The notes: generated by a model from the sequence alone, not told the origin. 64,000 bases of DNA from Neopusillimonas aromaticivorans (GCF_030344915.1 NZ_CP128233.1:2976001-3040000), one strand, 5' to 3'; numbered from the stretch's first letter, positions 38,193 to 48,306 are shown. A program made the numbers and translations.

Positions 38193-39226
38193 TTGCTTGC
38201 AACAGGCAACAGGCAATATCGTAGGCTGACCTGTTCCAGCCAAACCCGCTCCAGCGTGCCCCCCATTCAAACGGGACCCTTTGATCCATTCGCATCATTG
38301 CGAATAGCTGCACATTGGTCCCTTGCCTACACTGACTTCCTGACCCCAAGCCGTTTTCCGCTTCAGGAAGCCCCCGGTTCCTACATCACCGACGACCTGC
38401 GCCAGCGTGCTGATGACGTCATCTGGCGGGTGAGGGCCGACGGCCAATGGGTTTACCTGTATCTGCTGATCGAGTTTCAAAGCGAATCCGACCCCTGGAT
38501 GCCGGTGCGCATGATGGTGTATGTCGGTTTGCTGTACCAGGACTTGATCCGGCGCGGCGACGTCTTGCCGGGAAATCGACTTCCGCCCGTCCTGCCCATC
38601 GTGTTGTACAACGGCGCCGCCCCTGGAAAGCCACGACCGACATCGCCGATCTGATTCCTCGGGCCCCGGGTTTGGTGGCAAACTACTTGCCACAGCTAAA
38701 ATACCTGTTGATCGAACAGAACCAGTACACTGATGAAACGCTGACCGCCATGCACAACCTGGTAGCCGCCATCATTCGGGTTGAACACCCGGCCAGCAGT
38801 CAGGCCTTGTTTGACTTGATCGATTTATTGAACGACTGGCTGGCCGACAACCCGGAACTACGCCGGATCTTTGCCATCTGGATCCGTGCCGTGGTGCTGC
38901 GCCGAAGCAGGCATGCGGTGGTACTGCCCAAGATCGACGACTTGAAGGAGCTGAAAATGACACTGACCGCACGCTTTGAAACCTGGGCCGAAGAATTCGA
39001 GCAGCGGGGGATAGAAAAAGGTCTGGCGAAAGGGATGGCAAAAGGCATTGAGAAAGGCACCCACACCGGAATTGCCGAAACGCTCCACACGCTATTGCAA
39101 CAAAAATTTGGAGACCTGCCCGCGTGGGTTGATCAACGACTGCAACAAGCGGACACTGCCGTACTGCAGCACTGGGTCGTCCGGTTCGTGCATGCCCAAT
39201 CGCTGCACGACGTATTCGAATCTTGA
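38193..39226 (+). CDS. Rpn-family recombination-promoting nuclease (YhgA-like)
   Basis: PD-(D/E)XK nuclease of the Rpn/transposase_31 family with a DUF4351-like C-terminus. Seen: SYITDDLRQRADDVIWRVR and VYLYLLIEFQSESDPWMPVRM (the D...ExQ active-site strands), VYVGLLYQDLIRRG, IEKGLAKGMAKGIEKG, and a C-terminal LLQQKFGDLPAWVDQRL. One C is lost at C4 38620-38623. The N-terminal 'HD-YK-LFSHP' part usual in the family is not visible; the region before SYITDD reads DPFASLRIAAHWSLAY instead. The start is therefore uncertain (38193, or GTG 38256). Rpn proteins raise recombination in E. coli and can act as toxins or defence factors. Flanked by direct repeats. Confidence 0.8.
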
Positions 39227-39247
39227 ACCCGTCGTGTCAAGCTCCTT

Positions 39248-39283
39248 CCCATACCCCCGCACCGGCTCTGCGTGAACCGTGAC
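39248..39283 (+). repeat. Repeat copy 3, downstream of the nuclease gene
   Basis: The same 20-base core, CCCATACCCCCGCACCGGCT, followed by CTGCGTGAACCGTGAC. Together with copy 2 it brackets the Rpn gene as a 1.15-kb direct-repeat unit. It ends exactly against the stop of the next gene. Confidence 0.9.
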
Positions 39284-40075
39284 TCAGTGTGTTCCGGTTG
39301 CTGCGATCTCTTGCCGGTAGTTATTCCCGAAAACACTCATGTACGTCGGGTAAAAACTGCAGTAGAGCACTGCGGCAACCAGCAGGTTGACCGGAGTCAT
39401 GAGCAGTTGTGCAACACCCTGGCTCAGGCCGATTCCGGTCAGGAGGTCATCAATGAATTGCATGGCAAAGAAAATCCCACCCCAGCTTGCCCCGTAAAGC
39501 AGGAACGGCCACTTGTTGCGCCAGCAGGCGACCATGGAAAAGAACAGGGCCTGCGTCATCTTGATGCCATGCCAGCCCACCAACGCCGGCGCATGCCAGA
39601 ACAAGGCTGAAATCACAACATACATGATGGCAAAAGTAACGAATGGGCCTTGCACCGCCTGGGCCAGGGCTTGCGCATCGATTTGCCCTTCGGTGTCGAC
39701 CGCTGCCATCAGGGTATCCAGAAATGGCACAGTCGCCACAAACCCGCCCAGCAGGCAGGCGGCCAGGTAAGCCAGCCCCAGCCGGAACAGCCCTTTACGG
39801 GCTTGGGTGTCGCGCAAGGGCTCCAACCACATTCCCGGCATGATTTGCCGACCGTTTTCAATGTTGCGGCAGGCATTCAGCACAATGAAGGTGAGCGACG
39901 GCATGGCGGCGATCAGTGCCATTTGGCCAAACAGCGGAATGATGTAGGTCAGCGAAATCAGCAGACCAGTGATCAGGCTCCAGAAAAACATGGCCATGGG
40001 CTGACGTCTGAACAGGCGCATGCCGTCATTGATCCACTGCCAACCGGCTGAAAAAGGCAAGATTGCCGCTTGCAT
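39284..40075 (-). CDS. BPSS1780-like integral membrane protein
   Basis: 263 residues with about six transmembrane segments in pairs (MFFWSLITGLLISLTYIIPLF; GLAYLAACLLGGFVATV; FVTFAIMYVVISALFWHAPALV; VNLLVAAVLYCSFYPTYMSVF). It starts MQAAILPFSAGWQWINDGMRLF, the signature I know for the BPSS1780 family of betaproteobacteria, which has no assigned function. It lies 79 bases downstream of thrB and probably shares its transcript. Its C-terminal codons touch repeat copy 3. Confidence 0.75.
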   Translation of the reverse strand: MQAAILPFSAGWQWINDGMRLFRRQPMAMFFWSLITGLLISLTYIIPLFGQMALIAAMPSLTFIVLNACRNIENGRQIMPGMWLEPLRDTQARKGLFRLGLAYLAACLLGGFVATVPFLDTLMAAVDTEGQIDAQALAQAVQGPFVTFAIMYVVISALFWHAPALVGWHGIKMTQALFFSMVACWRNKWPFLLYGASWGGIFFAMQFIDDLLTGIGLSQGVAQLLMTPVNLLVAAVLYCSFYPTYMSVFGNNYRQEIAATGTH

Positions 40076-40154
40076 GGGCTTGATATCCTGAAAGTGAACT
40101 GTTGGGGCGCGCAACGCCCGGTGTGCTGTGCCGGGCACGTGGCATGGTGCATGT

Positions 40155-41123
40155 TTATGGCAGTCGGTCAAGGACCGGTTCGCGCCGGGCGCGCAGTACC
40201 CGCTCGAAATGGGTCGGGTCGTGCGGTTGCAGCGTTTGTGCCGGGCGTGGCAGGAAAAAGTCAAACAGACGCGAAACCCAGAAACGCAGCGCTGCCGCTT
40301 GCAGCATAAGCGGCCAGGCCTGGCGCTCGGCATCGGTAAATGGACGTACCGAGGCATACGCTTTTAACCAGGCAGCCAGCTTTTCCGGGTCGAAGGTACC
40401 GTCGTGCCGGTAAATGCACCAGTCGTTGACGCTGACCGCCACATCGAACAGCCAGGTATCGCAACCCGCGAAGTAAAAATCAATGAAGCCGCCCATGACC
40501 GGCGCTTCGGGTGTGCCATCGAACAGGACATTATCGCGGAACAGATCACAGTGTGCCGGGCCATGGGGTAATTCAGCATACAGTGCGGTTTGCGCGAAAC
40601 GGGTTTGTTCATTCAGTACCGTCTGGATCAATGCCGATTGGTCGGGATTCAGAAACGGCAGCACTTTCGGAATGGTGGTTTGCCACCACGACAGGCCACG
40701 CAGGTTGGGCTGATGAATACCGAATGACTTGCCGGCCAGGTGGGTCCGGGCCAGTGTTTCGCCCGCCAGCGCGCAATGGGCAGGGCCGGGTTCCGCTTCG
40801 TAACTGCCTTTCAGGCGAGTCACAATGGCGCAGGGTTTGCCGTGCAGTTGCCCGATACGCTTGCCGTCACAATCGGTTTGCGGTTCGGGTACCGGAATGC
40901 CTGCTTCGGCCAGGTGGTGCATCAGTTCAATGTAGAACGGCAACTGTTCGAAGGTGAGCACTTCGAAAATGGTCAGGACGTATTCGCCACGGGTGGTCGT
41001 CAGAAAATAGTTGGTGTTTTCAATACCGGCAGTGATGCCCTTGAGGGAAACCAGGTCGCCCAGTGTATAGCGGGACAACAGGGCTTGTGCGTCGGAGTCG
41101 GAAACAGGGGTGAAAACGGCCAT
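40155..41123 (-). CDS. thrB: Homoserine kinase (ThrB2, APH fold)
   Basis: Phosphorylates homoserine in threonine synthesis; 322 residues of the choline-kinase/APH-fold type found in beta- and some gammaproteobacteria. MAVFTPVSDSDAQALLSRY, GIENTNYFLTTTRGEYVLT, the Brenner motif HCDLFRDNVLFD, and GGFIDFYFAGCDTWLFDVA with the metal-binding Asp. Intact. Divergent from dusA. Confidence 0.94.
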   Translation of the reverse strand: MAVFTPVSDSDAQALLSRYTLGDLVSLKGITAGIENTNYFLTTTRGEYVLTIFEVLTFEQLPFYIELMHHLAEAGIPVPEPQTDCDGKRIGQLHGKPCAIVTRLKGSYEAEPGPAHCALAGETLARTHLAGKSFGIHQPNLRGLSWWQTTIPKVLPFLNPDQSALIQTVLNEQTRFAQTALYAELPHGPAHCDLFRDNVLFDGTPEAPVMGGFIDFYFAGCDTWLFDVAVSVNDWCIYRHDGTFDPEKLAAWLKAYASVRPFTDAERQAWPLMLQAAALRFWVSRLFDFFLPRPAQTLQPHDPTHFERVLRARREPVLDRLP

Positions 41124-41240
41124 GGCGCGAATACGTAGTCAATAGAGGCGTGAACAAAGGGGCGATTTTAGTCTACCCCGTCGCAGCGTGCTGCCGGGTC
41201 GCGTTAAAATTTTGGGCATAACCTTGATACGGATAGTTTT

Positions 41241-42257
41241 GTGACTGATTTGAACAGCGCGATTGCGCGCGGGCACCCGGGGTGGCGTTTGTGTGTTGCG
41301 CCCATGATCGACGTAACCGATCGTCATTGTCGGTATTTTCATCGTTTGCTGGCGCCGCAGGCGCGCTTGTATACCGAAATGATCACAACCGGTGCGATCG
41401 GCCACGGGCAATTGCCCCGGTTGCTCGATTTTGACGCGGCTGAACAGCCGGTGGCCCTGCAACTCGGGGGCAGTGAGCCTGATGCTTTGGCCTATGGTGC
41501 CAAAGTGGGCGAACAGTGGGGCTACGACGAAATCAACCTCAATTGCGGTTGCCCTTCCGAGCGCGTGCAGAAAGGTGCATTTGGTGCCTGCCTTATGGCG
41601 GAGCCCCAATTGGTCGCCGACTGCATCAAGGCCATGCAAGACGCCGTCAGTGTGCCGGTCACCGTCAAGCATCGCCTGGGGCTTGATTACAACGAGTCTT
41701 ATGATTTTGTGCGCGACTTTGTGGGTACCATTTACCTGACGGGTTGCCGTGTGTTTGTTGTACATGCCCGTAATGCGGTATTGAAGGGGCTGAGTCCCAA
41801 AGACAACCGCGAGATTCCGCCCTTGCGCTACGACGTAGCGGCCCGGTTGCGTGATGATTTCCCGGATGCGGTGTTTGTATTGAACGGCGGCATCGCCAGT
41901 GCTGACGATGCTGTTGCTTTGATGGATCAGTTTGATGGCGTGATGCTGGGTCGCGCTGCCTGGCACGATCCGGGTGTGCTGTCAGAGATCAACCAGCGTT
42001 GCTGGCCTGAAACACCCATTGGCCCGCCGGCTGAAATTCTTGATCAGTTTGCGCAATATGCCGCCCGGCAACTGGAACGGGGCGTGCCGTTACGCGTTAT
42101 GACCCGGCCCCTGCTGGGCTGGATGAATGGCCGCCCCGGCGCGCGTCATTGGCGACGCATGTTGTCTGACCCGGGTGTATTGAACCAGAACGATGTGTCG
42201 GTACTGGCCAAAGCGCTGGCGTTGGTGGGGGCCAGTGGTGAAGGCTTGGCCCGGTAA
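41241..42257 (+). CDS. dusA: tRNA-dihydrouridine(20/20a) synthase DusA
   Basis: FMN/NADPH enzyme (338 residues) that reduces U20/U20a of tRNA. VAPMIDVTDRHCRYFHR marks the DusA subgroup; the catalytic Cys is in INLNCGCPSERV; also TVKHRLGLD, VFVVHARNAVLKGLSPK, FVLNGGI and GVMLGRAAWHDP. GTG start at 41241. Intact. Confidence 0.95.
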   Translation: MTDLNSAIARGHPGWRLCVAPMIDVTDRHCRYFHRLLAPQARLYTEMITTGAIGHGQLPRLLDFDAAEQPVALQLGGSEPDALAYGAKVGEQWGYDEINLNCGCPSERVQKGAFGACLMAEPQLVADCIKAMQDAVSVPVTVKHRLGLDYNESYDFVRDFVGTIYLTGCRVFVVHARNAVLKGLSPKDNREIPPLRYDVAARLRDDFPDAVFVLNGGIASADDAVALMDQFDGVMLGRAAWHDPGVLSEINQRCWPETPIGPPAEILDQFAQYAARQLERGVPLRVMTRPLLGWMNGRPGARHWRRMLSDPGVLNQNDVSVLAKALALVGASGEGLAR

Positions 42258-42260
42258 ATC

Positions 42261-42728
42261 TCAGTTCTTTTCGTCTTCGGGGTCTTCCCGGCCACCGGGC
42301 CAGTCGCGAATGTAGGCCTTGAGCATTTTGTTCTCGAATTTCTGCGCGGCCACAATGGCTTGCGCCATGTCGTAGAATGAAATAACGCCTTGCAGTACCG
42401 GGCCGTCCATGACGGGTGTGTAGCGTGCGTGCTTGTCGAGCATCAGGCGCTGGACTTCGTCGGCGCTGGTGTTTGGGGTAACACTGACAGGTGCGTCATC
42501 CATGACACTGCGAATCGTGTAGTCGCCGATAACGCCGCCATTTCTCGTCAGGTGACGAATGATTTCGCGAAAGGTCAGCATGCCGACCAGCTCGCCGTGT
42601 TCCATGATGACCAATGAGCCAATGTCCTGCTCGGCCATGGTTTCGAGGGCCTGATTGATGGGCGTGTCAGGCGAGGCGGTATACAGGGTGTTGCCTTTGA
42701 CGCGCAAAATTTCACTGACTTTTAGCAT
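42261..42728 (-). CDS. CBS-domain pair protein
   Basis: 155-residue stand-alone CBS tandem: MLKVSEILRVKG, IGSLVIMEHGELVGMLTFREIIRHL, and RYTPVMDGPVLQGVISFYDMAQAIV. Such modules bind adenine nucleotides; the effector and target here are unknown. It overlaps the end of the yihY-like gene by seven bases (ATGCTAA), so the two are co-translated. Confidence 0.9.
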   Translation of the reverse strand: MLKVSEILRVKGNTLYTASPDTPINQALETMAEQDIGSLVIMEHGELVGMLTFREIIRHLTRNGGVIGDYTIRSVMDDAPVSVTPNTSADEVQRLMLDKHARYTPVMDGPVLQGVISFYDMAQAIVAAQKFENKMLKAYIRDWPGGREDPEDEKN

Positions 42729-44075
42729 GGCTTTGCCTCCTGGGGCGTTTCTGTTTCTGATACTGCAATTTTATTCTGCCCTGATGCGGCTGTTTCGGGT
42801 AGTGCGGTTTTCCCGTTCAGGACATCTTCAAGACTGATAGGAGTGGTGCTTGCCAGCACGGTCGCCAGCGCATGCATCAGGGCCGGGTCATCAGCCAGCC
42901 CGCTTTGATTGCGATCTATCAGCAGTGCATCAGCCAGGGTACCTAATTGTGCATTGCGCAGGTCACAGGCCAGAACCCAGCGTTCCTGGCCTTTTTCCTG
43001 TGTGACTACGACATGGCCCAGGGATTTCAGCGTGCGCATGACGGCGTGCAGTTCTGCGGGGTGCAAGCGCAAGTGGGCGCCCAGAAAGCGGGTGGTCCGT
43101 CCGGGTTGGTCTGAGCCTTGGGCGCTGCGCAGTACGCGAATGATGCGGATTGCATCGATAAAGGTGGCGCCGGGCTGTCGTTGTACCGCCCATCGGCGTA
43201 GACGCAAGGAGGGCAAGGTGGCGGCGACGGTGGCGCCAAACAAAATGGCCAGCCAGGACAGATAAATCCAGAGCAGGAAAATAGGCAGGGTGGCGAAGGC
43301 CCCGTAGATAACGGTATACGAGGGAAATTTGGTGATGTAGTAGGCAAAACCTGATTTCATGACTTCCAATACTACTGCGGAGCCCAAACCACCGGCCAGC
43401 GCGTCACGCCAGTACACCTGGCGGTTCGGTACGCACACGAACAGCCCGGTAAACGCAATGCCGGTGATCACCATGGGGATGAATGACAGCCAGAACCGCA
43501 TGCCGGATGAAATCTCACCCACATTCAGCAGGGCCTGTTGCGCCAGGTAGGAGGTGAACCACAGACTAGCCCCGGCCAGCACCGGCCCTAGCGTGATGAT
43601 GGCCCAGTACACCAGCATGCGCTGGGGCAGCGGCCGCTGCTGTTCGACCTGCCAGATATCGTTCAAGGCCGCATCAATGGTGGAAATCAGCATGACCGAA
43701 GCGACCAGCAAAAATACCGTGCCTACGGCGGTCAGGCGTGACGCTTGGGCGGCAAACTGATTCAGGTACTGCATGACGGTGTCGGATACCGTAGGCGGCA
43801 ACAGGCTGTTGATCAGGAACTCTTCAAGCGCCATCCGGAATTCTGCAAACAACGGGAACGCGGTGAACAGCGCCAGGATGACGGCCAGCATGGGCACAAT
43901 GGCCAACACGGTGGTGAAGGTCAGGCTGGAGGCAACCTGGGTGAGCTTTTTCTGCTGCGTGCTGCAGTGCATACCGGATGACCTGCCGGGCATCACCACA
44001 CCATTGGCGAAATCCGCCAGGCGCGCGGTCGATGCGGGAAACGGTGTCGTGGACTGGTTCTTGTTGTTCAGTCAT
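42722..44075 (-). CDS. YihY/BrkB family inner-membrane protein
   Basis: About 450 residues. Membrane core of six helices starting SSLTFTTVLAIVPMLAVILALF, then TAVGTVFLLVASVMLISTIDAALNDIW, RMLVYWAIITLGPVLAGASL, and SYTVIYGAFATLPIFLLWIYLSW. A soluble C-terminal tail has a winged-helix-like stretch (FLGAHLRLHPAELHAVMRTL). The true N-terminus (MTEQQEPVHDTVSR, start 44075) is in another frame; the break is at T5 43947-43951 and needs one base fewer or two more. Old 'RNase BN' annotations of this family are wrong; function unknown. Confidence 0.88.
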
Positions 44076-44124
44076 CAAAGGCAGGTTGTATGACGAAGTT
44101 TGACATTCGGGTAATAATACCAGC

Positions 44125-44565
44125 ATGAAACAACCCGAATTGAATCCCGTCCTGCGCTTTGGCGCCATTTTTTCGCTAGTCGGGCTGATTGCCTTGACGT
44201 TTGTCTGGGAGCTTGTCGTGGCGCCCTGGCGCCCCGAACTGTCGGCGTTGGTGGGCGTCTCCTGGCTGGTTTTCAAGTTGATCCCTTTGTTGCTGCCGTT
44301 GCCGGGCGTCATCAGGGGCAGGCTGTATACCTTGCAGTGGGCCTCAATGCTGGTGCTGCTGTATTTCATGGAAGGCGTTGTGCGCGCATTTTCCGACAGT
44401 TCGCCGGTGTCACGCCTGATGGCCGGTATTGAAATTGGCCTGGCGGTGGTGTTTTACCTGTGTGCCATTCTGTATGTCCGGCCGGCCAAGAAAGCTGCGA
44501 GGGCGGCCAAATCACTGCACGCCACTCAGTCATCCCAAACCATCGGGGGTGAAAATGGCCGCTGA
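44125..44565 (+). CDS. DUF2069 family membrane protein
   Basis: 146 residues with four predicted helices (FGAIFSLVGLIALTFVWELVVAPW; LVGVSWLVFKLIPLLLPLPGV; LQWASMLVLLYFMEGVVRAF; IGLAVVFYLCAILYVR). It belongs to the small DUF2069 family that often lies by yihY or wrbA genes in betaproteobacteria. No function known. It overlaps selO by 11 bases. Confidence 0.82.
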   Translation: MKQPELNPVLRFGAIFSLVGLIALTFVWELVVAPWRPELSALVGVSWLVFKLIPLLLPLPGVIRGRLYTLQWASMLVLLYFMEGVVRAFSDSSPVSRLMAGIEIGLAVVFYLCAILYVRPAKKAARAAKSLHATQSSQTIGGENGR

Positions 44566-46066
44566 TGGCGTTCATGCCGGCCCGTTCGGCGCGCTGGATG
44601 TCAGCCATTCCTTCGCAGACCTGCCGGCTGACTTTCACACCGTACTTGATGCGCAGCCGCTGATTCGTCCGCGTGTGCTGCACGCCAATCCAGACGTCGC
44701 CCGGATGCTCGGGCTTGATGCCGCGGCCCTGACGACGCCTGCGTTTCTTGATGTGGTTGCCGGCAACCGTCCGTTACCCGGCGGCAAGACCTTGGCGGCT
44801 GTTTATAGCGGCCATCAGTTTGGGGTCTGGGCCGGTCAACTGGGCGATGGCCGTGCCCATTTGCTGGGCGAGATCAATACGCAACAAGGGCCTTTCGAAT
44901 TGCAGCTCAAGGGCTCGGGTCAGACGCCGTATTCCCGCTTCGGAGATGGCCGTGCCGTGGTGCGTTCCTCGGTACGTGAGTACCTGGCCAGTGAGGCCAT
45001 GTTTGGGCTGGGTATTCCCACCACCCGTTCATTGGCTCTGGTGGTCGCCGACGACACCGTCGCGCGCGAGGTGTACGAAACCGCCGCCGTTGTGACGCGG
45101 GTTTCGCCAAGCTTTGTACGGTTTGGTTCGTTTGAACACTGGGCCGGAAACCCGCAGGCCATGCAAACCTTGCTCGATTACGTGGTGACACGTTTTTACC
45201 CCCAGTGTGCCCGGCCCGGCCCCGACGATGACGAGCTGGGTGGGGCGACGCCGCAACAAACGACAGCCTTGCGGCTTCTGGGTGAGGTGGTGACCCGTTC
45301 GGCGCGACTGGTGGCTGACTGGCAAACGGCAGGGTTTTGTCATGGCGTGATGAATACCGACAATATGTCGATTCTGGGGCTGACGATTGATTACGGCCCG
45401 TTTGGTTTCATGGATGCGTTCCGCATCAACCATATTTGTAATCGTACCGATCGTAACGGGCGTTATGCCTGGAATGTGCAACCGTCAGCCATGTTCTGGA
45501 ATTTGCACCGGCTGGCCAATGCCCTGTCCACCCTCGATCTTGAGGCTGACGCGCTGGCGTTTCAGCTCGATAAATTCGAGCCGGCGTTCATTCAGGCTTA
45601 CCGTTCGAACCTGATGCGCAAGCTGGGCTTGTCGTATTGGGATGACGACACGGATGCCGGTCTGGTCGATGACTGGTGGCGTTTGTTGCACGAACAGGGG
45701 GCTGACTTCACCCTGGCGTTTCGTCATCTGGCACAGGCGCCGCAATCTCCCGATGCCTTCCTGTCGCTGTTTGCCGATCGTTCAGTGGCGTCCGTCTGGC
45801 TTGATCGGTATCGTCAACGCGTGGCGTCCGAAGGCGGGGTCGATTCAGAGCGTGTGGCATCAATGCAGCGTGCCAACCCGTTATATGTGTTGCGTAATCA
45901 TATTGCCCAGTGGGCCATTGACGGCGCTTTGCGCGACGACCCGTCTGAAATCGAGACCCTGCTGATGCTCTTGCGCGACCCCTTCACGGAAAAGAAAGGC
46001 TATGAGCGTTATGCCGAGCCGCCGCCGGCAGGGGCAGGCAGCATGCCCCTTAGCTGTTCGTCATAA
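44555..46066 (+). CDS. selO: Protein adenylyltransferase SelO (YdiU)
   Basis: Pseudokinase that transfers AMP to Ser/Thr/Tyr of target proteins in the oxidative-stress response; 503 residues. VYSGHQFGVWAGQLGDGRA, LQLKGSGQTPYSRFGDGRAV, RSSVREYLASEAM, HGVMNTDNMSILGLTIDYGPFGF (catalytic/metal Asp and Asn), FTEKKGYERYAEPPP, and a C-terminal SCSS with the conserved redox Cys. The ATG at 44555 is chosen; GTG 44549 is two codons upstream. Intact. Confidence 0.95.
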   Translation: MAADGVHAGPFGALDVSHSFADLPADFHTVLDAQPLIRPRVLHANPDVARMLGLDAAALTTPAFLDVVAGNRPLPGGKTLAAVYSGHQFGVWAGQLGDGRAHLLGEINTQQGPFELQLKGSGQTPYSRFGDGRAVVRSSVREYLASEAMFGLGIPTTRSLALVVADDTVAREVYETAAVVTRVSPSFVRFGSFEHWAGNPQAMQTLLDYVVTRFYPQCARPGPDDDELGGATPQQTTALRLLGEVVTRSARLVADWQTAGFCHGVMNTDNMSILGLTIDYGPFGFMDAFRINHICNRTDRNGRYAWNVQPSAMFWNLHRLANALSTLDLEADALAFQLDKFEPAFIQAYRSNLMRKLGLSYWDDDTDAGLVDDWWRLLHEQGADFTLAFRHLAQAPQSPDAFLSLFADRSVASVWLDRYRQRVASEGGVDSERVASMQRANPLYVLRNHIAQWAIDGALRDDPSEIETLLMLLRDPFTEKKGYERYAEPPPAGAGSMPLSCSS

Positions 46067-46150
46067 CCTCAGGCGTCATCGTCATGCATAATTCAGGTTC
46101 TGCAGTGTTTTTCAGAACCCATTCATTTTTAGCACCCTCAGGCGTAGATC

Positions 46151-47206
46151 ATGTCCGGTAATACCTTAGGCAAGTTGTTTTGTGTTTCCAATTTCGGTGA
46201 ATCCCATGGCCCGGCTATTGGCGCCGTGGTCGATGGTTGCCCCCGGCCTGCCCCTGACGGCGCAAGATATTCAAAACGAGCTCGACCGTCGTCGCCCGGG
46301 GACATCGCGCCACGTCACGCAACGCCAGGAGGCCGATCAGGTCGAGATTCTTTCCGGACTGTACGAAGGGGTGACCACGGGTACCCCGATCGGTTTGCTG
46401 ATTCGCAATACCGATGCGCGCAGCAAAGATTACAGCAACATTGAAGATACCTTCCGGCCAGGGCATGCTGATTATGCCTACTGGAAAAAGTATGCACATC
46501 GTGACCCGCGTGGCGGTGGCCGCTCATCAGCGCGCCTGACGGCACCCACGGTAGCGGGCGGGGCGATTGCCAAAAAATGGCTGAAGGAAACGTATGGGGT
46601 TGTCATCCGGGGCTACATGAGCCAGTTGGGGCCTGTTCAGGTACCGTTCCACGACTGGGCTCACGTTGAAAACAACCCTTTTTTGCCGCGAATGCCGATG
46701 TGGTTCCCGAACTTGAAGCCTTCATGGACCAATTGCGTCGTGATGGTGACTCAATCGGGGCGCGTATCGAGGTGGTGGCCGAGGGTTTGCCTGCGGGTTG
46801 GGGCGAACCCATCTATGATCGGCTGGATGCAGACATTGCGCACGCCATGATGGGGTTGAACGCCGTCAAAGGGGTCTCTATTGGCGCCGGGTTTGAATCC
46901 ATTACCCAGCGTGGTTCCGAACACGGTGACGAGATTACCCCGGAAGGTTTCCAGACCAACCATGCCGGTGGCATCCTGGGCGGCATTTCATCGGGTCAGC
47001 CGTTGCAGGTGTCGCTGGCGATCAAGCCCACATCCAGCATCCGGGTCGAACGTCGTTCGGTCAATCGCGCCAACGAGCCGGTGCAGGTACAGACACTCGG
47101 GCGTCATGATCCGTGTGTGGGCATTCGTGCAACGCCCATTGCCGAGGCTTTGCTGGCCATTGTGTTGATGGATCACGCCTTGCGTCATCGTGCCCAATGT
47201 GGTTAA
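46151..47206 (+). CDS. aroC: Chorismate synthase
   Basis: Last step of the shikimate pathway, converting EPSP to chorismate with reduced FMN. MSGNTLGKLFCVSNFGESHG, GTSRHVTQRQEADQVEILSG, FRPGHADYAYWKKY, RGGGRSSAR, and the C-terminal GRHDPCVGIRATPIAEALLA. Two breaks: C5 46240-46244 (two bases lost is likely, giving DGCPPGLPLT) and T6 46679-46684 (one lost, giving NPFFAANADVV). About 352 residues. Confidence 0.95.
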
Positions 47207-47313
47207 TGGTTAAATGTCGGGTGGTTTGACAGGGCGTGTGTAGTGTGTTTGTCTGACCGTCTATTCATGCTTTGTTTCAGGGTTCCGGTGTTTTGTTTTC
47301 AAAGGGGGCAACG

Positions 47314-48141
47314 ATGGTTACGTTTTCTGTTCGTCGCTGGATTGCGCTGGCGGGGTTGTCCGGTACGGTTGTACTTGCGGGTTGTGCAGCGGTTCAAACT
47401 ACAGGTTCGGGCGCTGTCGGCATTGAACGCAAGCAATACATGTCCAGCCTTGTCTCCGAACAGCAACTTCAGCAAGAGGCGGCTTCTCAGTACAACACGC
47501 TGATCAGTCAGGCCCGTGCCCAAGGCGCCCTGGATGTCAATGCGGCCCAGACACGCCGGGTGCAAGCCATCACCCAGCGTCTTATTGCCCAGGTCGGGGT
47601 GTTCCGGCCTGATGCGGCGCGTTGGAACTGGCAAGTTCATGTGCTCAAGTCCAATGATGTCAATGCGTGGTGCATGCCCGGCGGGAAAATTGCGGTCTAC
47701 ACCGGGCTGATTGATCAGTTGCAGGCTTCTGATGCCGAGCTGGCCGCTGTCATTGGTCACGAAATCGCCCATGCCTTGCGTGAGCACACACGCGAGCAGG
47801 TGTCGCAAAAAATGGCAGCCAACGTCGGGTTGTCCGTTCTGGCGGCGGTGACTGGCAGCCAGGCGACGGCTGACCTGGGCGGTACCCTGACCGAGGTGAT
47901 GTTTACGTTACCCAACAGCCGTACCCACGAAATTGAAGCCGACCGCATGGGTGTCGAGCTGGCTGCGCGGGCCGGCTATGACCCCTATGCGGCGGTTACC
48001 CTGTGGGAAAAAATGGGTCGTCTGGGCGGTGGCGGTCAGCCTGAATTCTTGTCGACCCACCCGTCGGCCAGTACCCGCATTGCAGATTTGAAGGCAATTG
48101 CCGCCCAAATGATGCCGTTGTATGAACAAAGCCGCCGCTGA
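47314..48141 (+). CDS. M48-family zinc metalloprotease lipoprotein
   Basis: 275 residues. An N-terminal signal with lipobox LAGC (Cys24) predicts a lipid-anchored periplasmic protein. The zinc site HEIAHALREH starts at about residue 149 with the third ligand in HEIEADRMG; LSTHPSASTRI is the C-terminal family motif. Single-domain relatives (LoiP/YcaL type) take part in outer-membrane protein quality control. Intact. Confidence 0.92.
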   Translation: MVTFSVRRWIALAGLSGTVVLAGCAAVQTTGSGAVGIERKQYMSSLVSEQQLQQEAASQYNTLISQARAQGALDVNAAQTRRVQAITQRLIAQVGVFRPDAARWNWQVHVLKSNDVNAWCMPGGKIAVYTGLIDQLQASDAELAAVIGHEIAHALREHTREQVSQKMAANVGLSVLAAVTGSQATADLGGTLTEVMFTLPNSRTHEIEADRMGVELAARAGYDPYAAVTLWEKMGRLGGGGQPEFLSTHPSASTRIADLKAIAAQMMPLYEQSRR

Positions 48142-48190
48142 TCATTAAGCGAATGCTGCCGTCGTCCGGCAGTTTCACCCTTTAGCGTTG

Positions 48191-48228
48191 CCCCTGCCGT
48201 GCAGATGCACAGTGCAGGGGTTTTCTTT
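48191..48228 (+). terminator. Terminator after the M48 protease gene
   Basis: CCCCTGC (48191-48197) pairs with GCAGGGG (48214-48220), and the loop contains a further GTGCA/TGCAC dyad; TTTTCTTT follows. A weaker CTGCCG/CGGCAG hairpin precedes it at 48156-48172. Confidence 0.75.
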
Positions 48229-48306
48229 ATTGGCATGCCTTTAACGATGCAGATGGTGCCCGCAGACTATTACCTGTTACTTGTTATACCAGTATATTCA
48301 GTGTAC

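Noticed and set aside
37850..38224. A Pro/Arg-rich 124-codon frame over the GC-rich repeat
   Set aside because: It only reflects the GC-rich palindromic element; both strands and several frames are open there, with no ribosome site or family match.
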